From the NCBI GenBank assembly GCA_028714855.1, contig JAQTLP010000002.1:202451-266450 (forward strand): 64,000 nucleotides of DNA, written 5' to 3'. The notes under the pieces are model-generated. The model did not search any database. It saw nothing but the letters and a program-made list of their open reading frames with translations, and had not been told where the DNA came from. Below are positions 8,246 through 16,512 of the stretch, piece after piece (the stretch's first letter is position 1; each line of letters opens with the position of its first letter). Origin of the DNA: Phycisphaerae bacterium (GTDB lineage: Bacteria > Planctomycetota > Phycisphaerae > Sedimentisphaerales > Anaerobacaceae). Made by a program: the position numbers and the translations under genes.

Positions 8246-8863
8246 TTATCTGCCCGCGATGGAAAGAAACTCCCCCGCTATTTGCGCCAGTGCCGCCGAC
8301 CTCTTTGCTGCCCTTGTTTTTTCATTCTCTGTTCTTTCAGCTAACGATAGCGCACTCTCTATCGTCCTCTGCTGTGCGTCATTTACAAAAAATATCATCG
8401 GATTCGAAAAGCCCTTGGCCTCCGCCGGCCTGCTCGGCATCTTCAAATCTGTAAGCCGCTCAATCTGCTTCGCCGTTTGCGGCACCAGTCTTGCAAGCTC
8501 CCTCGACTCCATCCTTTTATTCAGCCGCTTCAGCAGTTCCAGCTTCCTGCCCAGCTCGTCCGTCCCGCATAGACGGTTGAGAGTGGCAAGCAGTATGTCC
8601 GCCTGCTCGTCGTCGATGTCCCACACTACGCAGTCTGCCGTTTTATACCCAAGCTTCGTTAACGCCTGGCAGCGGTGATGACCGTTGATTATCTGGAAAT
8701 GCTTTCCCCTCAGCGGGTGCGGCCTCACCACTATCGGCTCATATCTGCCCGTCTTCTCTATATTGCGCACCAATTTCCGAAATGTCGCCTCGCTCATCTT
8801 GTTCGGATTATCCGGATGCGCAACAAGTTTATCTATCGCTATCGACTGAACTGAATTTGTCAT
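8246..8863 (-). CDS. ParB/Spo0J-type N-terminal domain protein
   Basis: 205 residues. The first 100 carry the ParB fold: VQSIAIDKLVAHPDNPN, then GHHRCQALTKLG, the counterpart of the GERRxxA box that binds CTP in partition proteins. The C-terminal part is helical and lacks a recognised helix-turn-helix, so this is not a chromosome-partition ParB. Such domains are common in phage and DNA-modification loci, some with nuclease or NTPase activity. It overlaps the acetyltransferase stop by 4 bases (ATGA), so the two are translationally coupled. Confidence 0.8.
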   Translation of the reverse strand: MTNSVQSIAIDKLVAHPDNPNKMSEATFRKLVRNIEKTGRYEPIVVRPHPLRGKHFQIINGHHRCQALTKLGYKTADCVVWDIDDEQADILLATLNRLCGTDELGRKLELLKRLNKRMESRELARLVPQTAKQIERLTDLKMPSRPAEAKGFSNPMIFFVNDAQQRTIESALSLAERTENEKTRAAKRSAALAQIAGEFLSIAGR

Positions 8864-9588
8864 ACCTTAAATCCTGCCTTCTCATTAAACCAAATATAAT
8901 ACACCGGCCGTACCGTCAGCTTGCTCAGCACAAACCTCATTCGCTCCAGACCGGCCCCTTCGTATCGCCTTTCGCCGTAGCTTTGCAGAAAACGCCTGAT
9001 CTCAAACTCGATAAATTCACCCTCCAGTTGCCCTAATTGCCCGATCCTCCCCTGCACCATTTCTGCATCGACAAGTTCCTCGCCTTCAACCCCGACCGCA
9101 CCGAGCGCCTCGATAAGCCGAACGCATCGCACCGGCATATTCGCCGTATAAGAGTTCATCCCCGCCTTCTCGAAAAAGGGATTCACCGTCCCCATAACCG
9201 CCATCGCCTCGATTACCGGCACACCCATCTCCGGCATAGTCTCACGCACCAGTCGGCTCGCCAGTCCCAGCCCCCTAAACCTCGGCTCGATTATCACCCT
9301 GCTTATACAGCGTATGTTCTTATTGATAAGCGCCATCCGTGTCCGGCTGTCGAACCCGGCAAACAAATCTCCCGTCGCGACATTCCGCAGCTCCGCCCCC
9401 ATACTCGGCATCGTATAAACTATTACCCCAACAGGCTCCTTGCTCATACCTCCGTCCCGCTTAATAACAAATATCGCCGTATACGCCCCCGGCCGGCTAT
9501 CTCTGTAATGAAACCTCGCCAGCTTCTTATAATCCTCGAAACCCCCGCGAACTATCCGAAGGTTTTTAGTTACGCTGCATCCCCGCAT
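8860..9588 (-). CDS. GNAT-family acetyltransferase
   Basis: 242 residues from the ATG at 9588, chosen because GGAAGGG sits just upstream. A longer frame to 9741 exists, but its extra 51 codons are translated palindromic repeat (9604-9670). The core has the acetyl-CoA loop VIIEPRFRGLGLASRLVRE and the later AMGTVNPFFEKAGM segment of GNAT enzymes. It is coupled to a ParB-like gene and close to an ABC ATPase; a fused ABC-ATPase/acetyltransferase protein is known as COG2401. DNA-base modification like that of phage Mu Mom (also GNAT-fold) is one possibility, but that is inference. Confidence 0.75.
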   Translation of the reverse strand: MRGCSVTKNLRIVRGGFEDYKKLARFHYRDSRPGAYTAIFVIKRDGGMSKEPVGVIVYTMPSMGAELRNVATGDLFAGFDSRTRMALINKNIRCISRVIIEPRFRGLGLASRLVRETMPEMGVPVIEAMAVMGTVNPFFEKAGMNSYTANMPVRCVRLIEALGAVGVEGEELVDAEMVQGRIGQLGQLEGEFIEFEIRRFLQSYGERRYEGAGLERMRFVLSKLTVRPVYYIWFNEKAGFKV

Positions 9589-9603
9589 CTTTACCCTTCC
9601 ATT

Positions 9604-9670
9604 GTCATTCCGCACTTGATGCGGAATCCATTTCCTGTCATTGCGAGCCCCCTTAAAGGCGTGGCAATCT
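9604..9670. repeat. Composite palindromic intergenic repeat (two units)
   Basis: Two stem-loop units lie side by side between DUF488 and the acetyltransferase. The first is GTCATTCCGCA..TGCGGAATCCA (9604-9630); the second is CATTGCGAG..GTGGCAATCT (9639-9670). The same pair occurs in reverse orientation at 42856-42918, and single first-type units at 20153-20178 and 43539-43570. Confidence 0.7.
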
Positions 9671-9719
9671 ACCCTCAAATCGCAAATGGAAACACCGCCC
9701 ACATTATGCTGCTCGAATA

Positions 9720-10310
9720 TTATTTCTTCGCTCGACGGCACATTTTCTCAGCCTGCTGGTCGTATGCTTTCTCAACTGTTTCCGTGGATTCGAAAAGAGC
9801 TGGTTCTATTTTGAGCATCCCGACTAATCTGCGTTCAGCCTCGCTATGTTCCTCGATGCTGCCGTCGGCAAGAATGTGCTTTATTTGAACGTTGTGCTTT
9901 TTCAGGTTCCTCGATACGAGAATGCTCCTGTGGCATTGTAACGGGTCTTTCTCTGCACACATAAGCGCAATGCGATGCTTTGGAATATCCGCAAGCAAAT
10001 GTTCAATCCCTCGTTTGAATTCCTCTCTTTCGGCTACGCGCCTGAAATCAACACAGCTATATTCATAACAGGCGGGGTCGTCTGGCCGGCCGCCTAATTC
10101 CTTGCCCATAAACATATACGTAATGCCCGCTGCCGCAAGTGCCGCCGCGAGAGTGTCTTTATTAAACTGCGGACAATACCTGCTGTAAGGCGCCGAGCGA
10201 ACGTCCGCGATACAGGTAACTCCATGCCGCTTTAATAGACTTATGAAATCTTCTATCTCGTGGTTTGAATGTCCTATCGTATACAAAATGCTATCTTTTG
10301 ACTCAACCAT
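9720..10310 (-). CDS. DUF488 family protein
   Basis: 196 residues. The N-terminal TIGHSNHEIEDFISLLKRHGV and DVRSAPYSRYCPQFN segments and the later CAEKDPLQCHRSILVSRNL segment are characteristic of DUF488. The biochemical role of the family is not established; conserved Cys and His residues suggest a catalytic function. It lies between the ABC ATPase and the acetyltransferase, so it may belong to the same set. No strong Shine-Dalgarno sequence precedes the ATG. Confidence 0.85.
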   Translation of the reverse strand: MVESKDSILYTIGHSNHEIEDFISLLKRHGVTCIADVRSAPYSRYCPQFNKDTLAAALAAAGITYMFMGKELGGRPDDPACYEYSCVDFRRVAEREEFKRGIEHLLADIPKHRIALMCAEKDPLQCHRSILVSRNLKKHNVQIKHILADGSIEEHSEAERRLVGMLKIEPALFESTETVEKAYDQQAEKMCRRAKK

Positions 10311-10350
10311 ACTGTTTACAATAACTAAAACTCGTTAAATAAGAAATACG

Positions 10351-10986
10351 CTACTTATAAACAACTCGCGTCGCCCCCGACAATTCCTTGACCACTAATA
10401 CATCAGGTGCCAAATCCAGCAGTATATCATCATGGCTCGATGCTAATATAAACGTTACCCCCTTCTGTTTTGCGTATTTGCGGATATTGTATGAAATCAC
10501 CGCTGCGGTAATCCTGTCCAGCTCATTGCAGAATTCGTCCGCGAAAATATATTTCGCCCCCGATGATAGCGCAACTGCCAGCCGAAACCGGTACTTCTGC
10601 CCGTCGCTCAAATTCACCGGCCGATTCAAAACGCAGAACGCGTCGCCCAATCCCGCAACACTCAGTGTTTTCAGCCCCGTTACAAAATCACCATCTATGC
10701 AGTCTATCACCGACTTGTCCTCGGCGAGTTCTATTCTATTAAGGTTCACCCTCTCCGAATCCGGAATCGCTTTCTCTATTTCCCTTAGCAGCACGCTTTT
10801 CCCCGCCCCCGATGGCCCTGTAATATATACGATGTCCCCATCATTGATTTCCAGTTGGCAGCTAACGGCAAAGCTTTCCTGTGCGAGCCTGTCCGCCGTC
10901 AGCCCGAACATCCTCATCACCGATGCGTCCCTTTCGCTTATTTGCCCCGCCCGTCCGAAACTCTTTGAAATGTCATACCTCGCCAT
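10351..10986 (-). CDS. Stand-alone ABC-type ATPase, COG2401-like
   Basis: 211 residues from the ATG at 10986, preferred over a GTG at 11058 because AAAGGA lies 5 bases upstream. It has Walker A GPSGAGKSVLL, an ABC signature LSDGQ, Walker B YIFADEF and an H-loop ASSHDD. There are no membrane segments and no permease gene, so transport is unlikely. In COG2401 proteins an ABC ATPase like this is fused to an acetyltransferase; here the two are separate genes with DUF488 between. Function unknown; context suggests a phage- or DNA-related process. Confidence 0.72.
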   Translation of the reverse strand: MARYDISKSFGRAGQISERDASVMRMFGLTADRLAQESFAVSCQLEINDGDIVYITGPSGAGKSVLLREIEKAIPDSERVNLNRIELAEDKSVIDCIDGDFVTGLKTLSVAGLGDAFCVLNRPVNLSDGQKYRFRLAVALSSGAKYIFADEFCNELDRITAAVISYNIRKYAKQKGVTFILASSHDDILLDLAPDVLVVKELSGATRVVYK

Positions 10987-11140
10987 AATTTCCTTTAATT
11001 CAAAATACCCCCCCCATATATTGCCCGAATCTGCGCAGTTGATGCGAACTATGTTCACCTTTTCTAAGGTCTTTTCCCCCTAAGTGCTTATGTGGAAATG
11101 AATAAAAAATTTGTTAAATTTTTATATTTTTACCGTCCAG

Positions 11141-11160
11141 TACCTGCGCATTTGATTGAA
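11141..11160. repeat. Dispersed TGCGCATTTGRTTGAA motif, copy 1
   Basis: The motif TGCGCATTTGATTGAA, preceded by TTTTTACC within about 15 bases, also occurs at 40427-40442 and in diverged form at 59446-59461, always in non-coding DNA. This copy lies upstream of the ABC ATPase. Role unknown. Confidence 0.4.
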
Positions 11161-11311
11161 ATCCCTCTATGTTTTACTTTTAATCCACTATCCCTACTTA
11201 ATAGCCGTACCTAAGCTATCTTTAAGATTGGCCTCAAGGGCATGCAAAATTTCCCTAAGTGAGCGGATGATAAATAAGCTACAAATCAGGAACATTTCAA
11301 TGAACAATAAA

Positions 11312-12142
11312 CTAAATCTGTACAGGAACAAAAAAACCAAAAATGTTGTATTTGTTAGTAAAAAACTCGGCATCAAACTTATATGGTTTTATTGAGATTT
11401 CTTTGTGTATACTATCTGTGATACCGATATTCGATGTCGACAGTTGAGCGACAACATCGGGAGGAGCCTTCCCTCGTACTTGTGTAAAATATTGGGTCTT
11501 AAAAGGCGGTGATGCAATACAGTAACGAACTTGCCAATTTTGTTCAATGTCAGGATCAATGCGACTTCTACCGGCTTCTTTTTCGAACACAACTAACATG
11601 CAATGTTTAAAGTTCTTTTCTACCAAACGACGAGCTATTGCTTCAAATGATACTTTATATTTTTCGCCTAATTGCTTTACCGTTTCGGCAGAAATTTTCT
11701 GGCTGTTTGATTCAAGGGTAAAGTTGTTTCCCATAAGCAACAAATCAATGGCAAATTCGTTTGCTTCTTTTTCTAATATGAGCTGAGTTGAAAAACTAAG
11801 CCCTTTATTGTCGCACAAATATAGTGAATGTTGATGGTTGGGAAGCACATAATGTGCAATTTCATGACACACACTAAATCGCATTCGCTTTTCGCTAAGC
11901 TCGTTGTCACTAGCAATCAGCCTGTCATGAAATGATAGCATTGCCCGCGGTTTTTCTCCTGTAAGAGTTAGTTGTGAAGAGAATATACTGTTAAAATCTA
12001 AAACCATAAGATTTAGTTTCAATAAATCTATAATTTTAGCAGGATTGAGGGCTTCGCGGCTTTCTTGGCCGCTCTCTATCAGTAGATACCGAACCAATTC
12101 ACGTGGTTCAATTTCCAAATAGTTTGCCTTGAAATTGTTCAT
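11312..12142 (-). CDS. ImmA/IrrE family zinc metallopeptidase
   Basis: 276 residues with the zinc-protease motif HEIAHYVLP in the middle, followed by a conserved Glu-rich helix (LEKEANEFAIDLLL). ImmA/IrrE enzymes cleave repressors or antitoxins to relieve repression. Its ATG overlaps the stop of the MqsA-like antitoxin by 4 bases, so the two are coupled and the antitoxin is the obvious candidate substrate. The C-terminal third has no recognised domain. It is the third gene of a three-gene module. Confidence 0.85.
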   Translation of the reverse strand: MNNFKANYLEIEPRELVRYLLIESGQESREALNPAKIIDLLKLNLMVLDFNSIFSSQLTLTGEKPRAMLSFHDRLIASDNELSEKRMRFSVCHEIAHYVLPNHQHSLYLCDNKGLSFSTQLILEKEANEFAIDLLLMGNNFTLESNSQKISAETVKQLGEKYKVSFEAIARRLVEKNFKHCMLVVFEKEAGRSRIDPDIEQNWQVRYCIASPPFKTQYFTQVRGKAPPDVVAQLSTSNIGITDSIHKEISIKPYKFDAEFFTNKYNIFGFFVPVQI

Positions 12143-12717
12143 TTGTGTTTCTTATGTTGCAAGCTGGTGATTTTCTTTAAACACCTACTTAAGGCATCAC
12201 AGAGGGAGGGGTCTAATTCGCTGCCGTGCCAAGCAAAGGCAACGCGGTTTCCAGCCTTGAAAGTCTCAAGACATTTAAAGTATTTTGATATTTCTTCCAT
12301 TCGGTTTGGTTTACGTTGTGCCTCAAATTGATTTAAAAGCTCGGCTCTTTGTTCAAATAACCGAATAAGATTATCACTCGATTTGCTCTGTATCGATTTA
12401 CCGGATTCCCATCTTGTATACGTCTTGTCACCTACTCCCAATTGCTGTGCCATTGCAACTTGGGACAAACCGGCAGCCTTCCGTATTTCTTGAATTCTTT
12501 TAGAAGTTAGCAAGCCTAAACGATGATAGCGTTCTTGTTCGAGCGCATGTTCAAGTGCGACAGGAATAATCCTTTCCCCACAAGTAGAACATTCTTCCCA
12601 CTTACTATTGGGGATAATAATTACTCCGCCTTGTATATTGGGTGGCGGTTCAAACCTAAACTTACCACTGCACGTCTTAAGAGATAAATTCCCGCAGATA
12701 GGACATTTTTTAGCCAT
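12139..12717 (-). CDS. mqsA: MqsA/YgiT-type antitoxin: zinc finger plus HTH
   Basis: 192 residues. Two CxxC pairs (CPICG at the N-terminus and CSTCGE about residue 38) form the zinc-binding toxin-neutralising domain. They are followed by an Xre-type helix-turn-helix (GLSQVAMAQQLGVGDKTYTRWESGK), the MqsA architecture. A C-terminal extension of about 60 residues is longer than in E. coli MqsA and ends in a Lys/His-rich tail. The gene lies 13 bases after an MqsR-like toxin gene. It probably autoregulates through the palindrome at 13111-13134. Confidence 0.85.
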   Translation of the reverse strand: MAKKCPICGNLSLKTCSGKFRFEPPPNIQGGVIIIPNSKWEECSTCGERIIPVALEHALEQERYHRLGLLTSKRIQEIRKAAGLSQVAMAQQLGVGDKTYTRWESGKSIQSKSSDNLIRLFEQRAELLNQFEAQRKPNRMEEISKYFKCLETFKAGNRVAFAWHGSELDPSLCDALSRCLKKITSLQHKKHK

Positions 12718-12730
12718 ATATCAGTCCCTT

Positions 12731-13066
12731 TTAATGATGCTTATGTGCAGAAATAATCAGCAAATTTTCGTTACCTGCGTTACTTTTTTGAATTGCAACT
12801 TTTATATAAAACCCTACTCCCAGTAAGTCCGGCTTCACAACATAAGCAGGCTCGCCAATATGGCCGTCGGCGTATTTTGTGACAATTACCTGCACTCGTT
12901 TGGCCTCATCAATCCAATCGCAGATTGCGTCACAAATGTCAGACTTAGTTAACCCTGAACCCATTAAGTCGTAAAGCGATGATTGGGTAGTTTTAACCTT
13001 TTCAGGGTTACTTGCAAGCTGGTGAATAATTCTTATAACATCCAGGCTTGCTTCATTTTCTTTCAT
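12731..13066 (-). CDS. mqsR: MqsR-like toxin (putative mRNA interferase)
   Basis: 111 residues. The segment from Val-Lys-Thr-Thr onward follows the MqsR pattern: V-x-TT-x-S at the start, a central GLT..IC..I region, then VTKYADGHIGEPAYV and a closing GVGFYIKVAI..LLIISAHKH. E. coli MqsR is an RNase of the RelE fold that cuts mRNA at GC[U/A]. Toxin before antitoxin is the mqsRA order. The start is only about 5 bases from the predicted transcription start and has no Shine-Dalgarno site, so the mRNA may be nearly leaderless. Similarity judged by eye. Confidence 0.7.
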   Translation of the reverse strand: MKENEASLDVIRIIHQLASNPEKVKTTQSSLYDLMGSGLTKSDICDAICDWIDEAKRVQVIVTKYADGHIGEPAYVVKPDLLGVGFYIKVAIQKSNAGNENLLIISAHKHH

Positions 13067-13077
13067 CCATACATTTT

Positions 13078-13106
13078 ATATTATCGTCTAAAAAAGTCAA
13101 TGTCAA
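13078..13106 (-). promoter_or_regulatory. Sigma-70-type promoter of the MqsR-MqsA-ImmA operon
   Basis: On the minus strand TTGACA (13101-13106) and TAATAT (13078-13083) are separated by 17 bases, close to consensus. The predicted start is near 13071, just before the toxin ATG at 13066. Confidence 0.8.
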
Positions 13107-13110
13107 GAGT

Positions 13111-13134
13111 TTTTTGTATTATTTAATACAAAAA
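13111..13134. promoter_or_regulatory. Perfect 24-bp palindrome, likely antitoxin operator
   Basis: TTTTTGTATTA, a two-base centre and its exact reverse complement. It lies 5 bases upstream of the -35 of the toxin-antitoxin promoter. MqsA proteins bind palindromes with their HTH domain, so this is the natural autoregulation site. The inner GTATTA/TAATAC differs from the E. coli MqsA site. Confidence 0.65.
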
Positions 13135-13306
13135 TGAGGCTATTTACTTGTGTTTTGGTATCAAATGACCTATAAACCTCTAAAAATGGGCTAAAATCCC
13201 CAATATCAGCCTTAAATCGGGTTATCCATAGCACAAAATGAATAACATGGAGAATCGCCCTGATTAATAATATACACCATCATAGGAGCAACTGTTCTCT
13301 GCTCGT

Positions 13307-13747
13307 TTACCGTGCGCTGATCGCCGTCTTTGCCTTTGGAAAGGCGATAACCGTCTGTATTTTCTTCAGAGTCTTGCGGACGCCGTAGTATGTCCAGTTG
13401 CGCTTTGCCGCAATCTTTTTTATCGATAGCCCTGTCAGAAAATAATCTTTCGCGATATCCATTTCGCCCTGGTTGAATTTGTCCCTGCTCCGCAGGCACA
13501 TTATATATTCGCCGTTTATAAGCCGTTTTGTAACCCTGTGTATTCTTCTCGCGATGCTCGCCTCGCTGACGCCGACCAGCCTCGCCATCTGCCGAAAGCT
13601 GTTGCCGTTCTCCATATACATTGTCATCAGCACCTTGTCCTTGCCCTTAAGCAGGCCCACCCTGCTCCGAAGCAAATCTATCCTGTCGCGACGCTCCATC
13701 CTGACCTCAGAGTTGCTCTCGGAAACATTTTCGTGGACTTTTTTCAT
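13307..13747 (-). CDS. Double helix-turn-helix DNA-binding protein, sigma region 4-like
   Basis: 146 residues from the ATG at 13747, preceded by GGAAGGG; a longer frame from a TTG at 13768 is less likely. The first HTH (VLMTMYMENGNSFRQMARL then GVSEASIARRIHRVTKRL) resembles sigma-70 region 4. A second HTH-like region follows (LSIKKIAAKRNWTYYGVRKTLKKI). There is no sigma region 2, so it is a regulator, not a full sigma factor. It may control the phage-like or toxin-antitoxin genes downstream; 240 bases separate it from the toxin operon. Function unknown. Confidence 0.6.
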   Translation of the reverse strand: MKKVHENVSESNSEVRMERRDRIDLLRSRVGLLKGKDKVLMTMYMENGNSFRQMARLVGVSEASIARRIHRVTKRLINGEYIMCLRSRDKFNQGEMDIAKDYFLTGLSIKKIAAKRNWTYYGVRKTLKKIQTVIAFPKAKTAISAR

Positions 13748-14127
13748 AATGAACCCTTCCCTGGCCAATCACCCCACACCTCGGGTTGACTTTGGGCTAA
13801 TTTCCACCTCGGCTAAACCTCTCCGTCTTTTTGTCCTTAAAGATGCACATATTTTAACTATTTACTTAACAATAAGGGTATTTTAACATAATATACAACA
13901 AAAATCAAGCGTTTTGTAACATTTTTTGTAAATTTTATGTAAAGTTCACCATTTATCAAACATCCGCATTATAACCCCCTCTCGGGCCAAAATACCACCA
14001 GAATCATATTGATTTAGGCAGGCTAATAAGCCATAATTAATCGTCTATAGCGAAAAATATTAATTGTGGAGCAAATCTTCAGGAAAGCGTTAACCCGTTG
14101 AGGGCAACAGGTTTAAGGGAATAAACA
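13748..14127. other. Divergent intergenic region with a sigma-70-type promoter
   Basis: 380 AT-rich bases between the HTH gene (minus) and the PAS kinase (plus). A plus-strand promoter TTAACA (13866-13871), 17 bases, TAATAT (13889-13894) would start transcription near 13901 and leave a leader of about 225 bases. The last 60 bases contain short complementary runs around GTTAACCCGTTGAGGGCAAC, but I recognise no riboswitch. No small gene is supported. Confidence 0.5.
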
Positions 14128-16479
14128 ATGCCGGCTAAAAGGAAAAAGTCCGCCGACCTGCAAAAGAAAATCAAATCTCTGCGCCTGCGTATAGCCAAGC
14201 TCAAGAGCAAGAAGCCCCGGCAGAAACAGACAGATGAAAATGCCCTTCTCTACCAGACATTGATGAAAAACATCAACCTCGGAATAACCCTCATAGATAC
14301 CGAATACAGGGTAATTACGACAAATGCCGGGCAGGGCAAAATTTTAAAGAAGCCCCGTGGCAAGTTTGTCGGCAAGTATTGTTTCAAAGAGTTTGAAAAA
14401 CGCAGCAAAGTTTGCTCACACTGCCCCGGCACGCGGGCTATGGCTACGAGACGTCCCGCGGAGGTCGAAACCACAGGCGTACGGGATGATGGCAGCCATG
14501 TGCTAGTTCGCATTCAGGCTTTCCCGATTTTTGAGAACGATGGCACTATAAAGGGTTTCCTTGAGGTTGTAGAGGATATTACAAAGCACAAACAGGCAGA
14601 GAAAGCACTCCGAGACAGTGAAGAACTCTACCGCACGCTTGTGGAAAATATCGGCCTTGGGATTAACCTGATAGATGCCAAATACAGAATAATTATGACG
14701 AATATCGCCCATGCTCATTTTATGAAGAAGGCTCGCGGTAAATTTTTGGGCAACTATTGCTTCAGAGAGTTTGCGAAGCGCAACACTGTTTGTCCGAATT
14801 GTCCCGGGAAAAAAGCCATGGCTACGAGGCGCCCTGCAGATGTTGAAACCGAGGGAATAGGAGATGACGGCAGCCGTATGCCGGTTCACATTCAGGCCTT
14901 TCCGGTTTTCGATGCCGATGGCACCGTAAAAGGATTCACTGAGGTCGTAGAAGACCTCACTGAACGCAGGCGGACAGAGGAAAATTTAAGAGAGTCCGAA
15001 CAAAGATTTAAAGCTATTGTCGACAATGCCCCAGATGGGATACTTCTGGTAAATGTGGAAAGTAAAAAATTCTACCTCGGCAATAAAGCAATGTGTCGTA
15101 CGCTGGGCTACGAACCGGAAGAAATCAAAAAGCTGGCAGTTCCAAATATCCACCCGAAGGAACACCTGTCTTATGTGATAGAACAATTTGAGAAACAAGC
15201 CAGAAAAGAAATTACGGTGGCCGAAGATATCCCTGTCAAGAAAAGGGATGGCAGTATTTTTTATGCTGATATTAGCTCATTTCCAATAACGTTTGGAGGA
15301 AAAACCTATCTCGCGGGCATTTTCAGGGATATCACTGAGAGCAAAAAAGCCAGAGAAGAACTCCAGCAGGCCGAGGCGAAATACAGAACCCTTGTAGAGC
15401 AAATTCCCGCAGTTACTTACACCACCGCCCTGGATAAGTCCTCGACAACTGCTTATATCAGCCCTCAAATACTCCAGCTCGCCGGTTTTTCTCCTGAGGA
15501 ATGCGGTGCCGACCCCGACCTTTGGCGAAAGCAGCTCCACCCCGAGGACCGCCAGCGAGTTCTCAAGAAACTAAAACAATCTCAAAAAGGCAAACAGCCC
15601 TTCAATTGCGAGTATCGTTTGTTCAGCAAGGACGGCAGAATCGTTTGGTGCCGGGATGAAGCTGTCGTAGTGCGCGACAACTCTGGCAGGTCTTTGATGC
15701 TGCAGGGCGTTATGTTCGATATTACGGCTCAGAAACAGGCGGAGGAGGAGCTTAATGTATATCGCGAGAAAATGGCCCGGGCAGAACGGCTCGCTTCGCT
15801 GGGAACTTTGAGCGCAACAGTAGCCCACGAACTGACCCAACCGCTAACGGTTATTCGCCTCTCGATAGAAAACTCGTTAGAAGACCTCAAAGCACAATCT
15901 TGCCCGAAGGATGTTTTGGATATACTCAAGGACGGCCTTAATGAGGTTTCAAATGCCACTTCAACGATCGACAGGTTTCGCAATTATGCGAGGCAGTCTT
16001 CAGGAAAAACTTTCTGCAAAACAAACCTCAGTGCAATCGCCGGCAGGATTGTCTATCTGTTAGGCAAAACTGCCCAGAGCGCAAAGATGACCCTGCACCT
16101 CAAAGGCGTGGACAAGCTGCCGCCCGTATACTCGAACGAGAAAGACCTTAATCAGTTATTCTTCGCTCTGACCGAGAATGCAATACAGGCCGCTGACGGC
16201 AAAAAAACCCGCCGGCTTATTATCGCAGGCGACGTGAAAGGCGAGAATATCGAACTGCAGTTCTCGGATAACTGCCGCGGTATAGCCCCGGAAAATCTCG
16301 GCAGGATTTTTGAGCCGTTTTTCACCACCGGCAATGGTGATGAAAGAACAGGCCTGGGGCTTCCCATTGTTAAGCGAATCGTGTCTGAAAACGGAGGCAA
16401 AATCGACGTCAAGAGCCGGCCTGGAAAAGGCACAACTTTTTATGTTACCTTGCCGATTCATCCCGGGATGGCTAAGTAA
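14128..16479 (+). CDS. Cytoplasmic four-PAS sensor histidine kinase
   Basis: 783 residues, no transmembrane segment. A basic coiled-coil start (1-45) is followed by four PAS domains (about 46-157, 168-285, 292-410, 418-535), HisKA (phospho-acceptor in AHELTQPLTVIRLSIE, about 563) and HATPase (GLGLPIVKRIV). PAS1 and PAS2 are recent duplicates: both carry VC-x2-CPG followed by AMATRRPA(E/D)VET. The CxxCP pairs could bind metal or act as thiol switches. It sits 33 bases ahead of a FixJ/LuxR-type regulator, clearly its partner. Confidence 0.9.
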   Translation: MPAKRKKSADLQKKIKSLRLRIAKLKSKKPRQKQTDENALLYQTLMKNINLGITLIDTEYRVITTNAGQGKILKKPRGKFVGKYCFKEFEKRSKVCSHCPGTRAMATRRPAEVETTGVRDDGSHVLVRIQAFPIFENDGTIKGFLEVVEDITKHKQAEKALRDSEELYRTLVENIGLGINLIDAKYRIIMTNIAHAHFMKKARGKFLGNYCFREFAKRNTVCPNCPGKKAMATRRPADVETEGIGDDGSRMPVHIQAFPVFDADGTVKGFTEVVEDLTERRRTEENLRESEQRFKAIVDNAPDGILLVNVESKKFYLGNKAMCRTLGYEPEEIKKLAVPNIHPKEHLSYVIEQFEKQARKEITVAEDIPVKKRDGSIFYADISSFPITFGGKTYLAGIFRDITESKKAREELQQAEAKYRTLVEQIPAVTYTTALDKSSTTAYISPQILQLAGFSPEECGADPDLWRKQLHPEDRQRVLKKLKQSQKGKQPFNCEYRLFSKDGRIVWCRDEAVVVRDNSGRSLMLQGVMFDITAQKQAEEELNVYREKMARAERLASLGTLSATVAHELTQPLTVIRLSIENSLEDLKAQSCPKDVLDILKDGLNEVSNATSTIDRFRNYARQSSGKTFCKTNLSAIAGRIVYLLGKTAQSAKMTLHLKGVDKLPPVYSNEKDLNQLFFALTENAIQAADGKKTRRLIIAGDVKGENIELQFSDNCRGIAPENLGRIFEPFFTTGNGDERTGLGLPIVKRIVSENGGKIDVKSRPGKGTTFYVTLPIHPGMAK

Positions 16480-16512
16480 GAAATTTTGATATTATGGTAA
16501 ATTTGTCGAACT

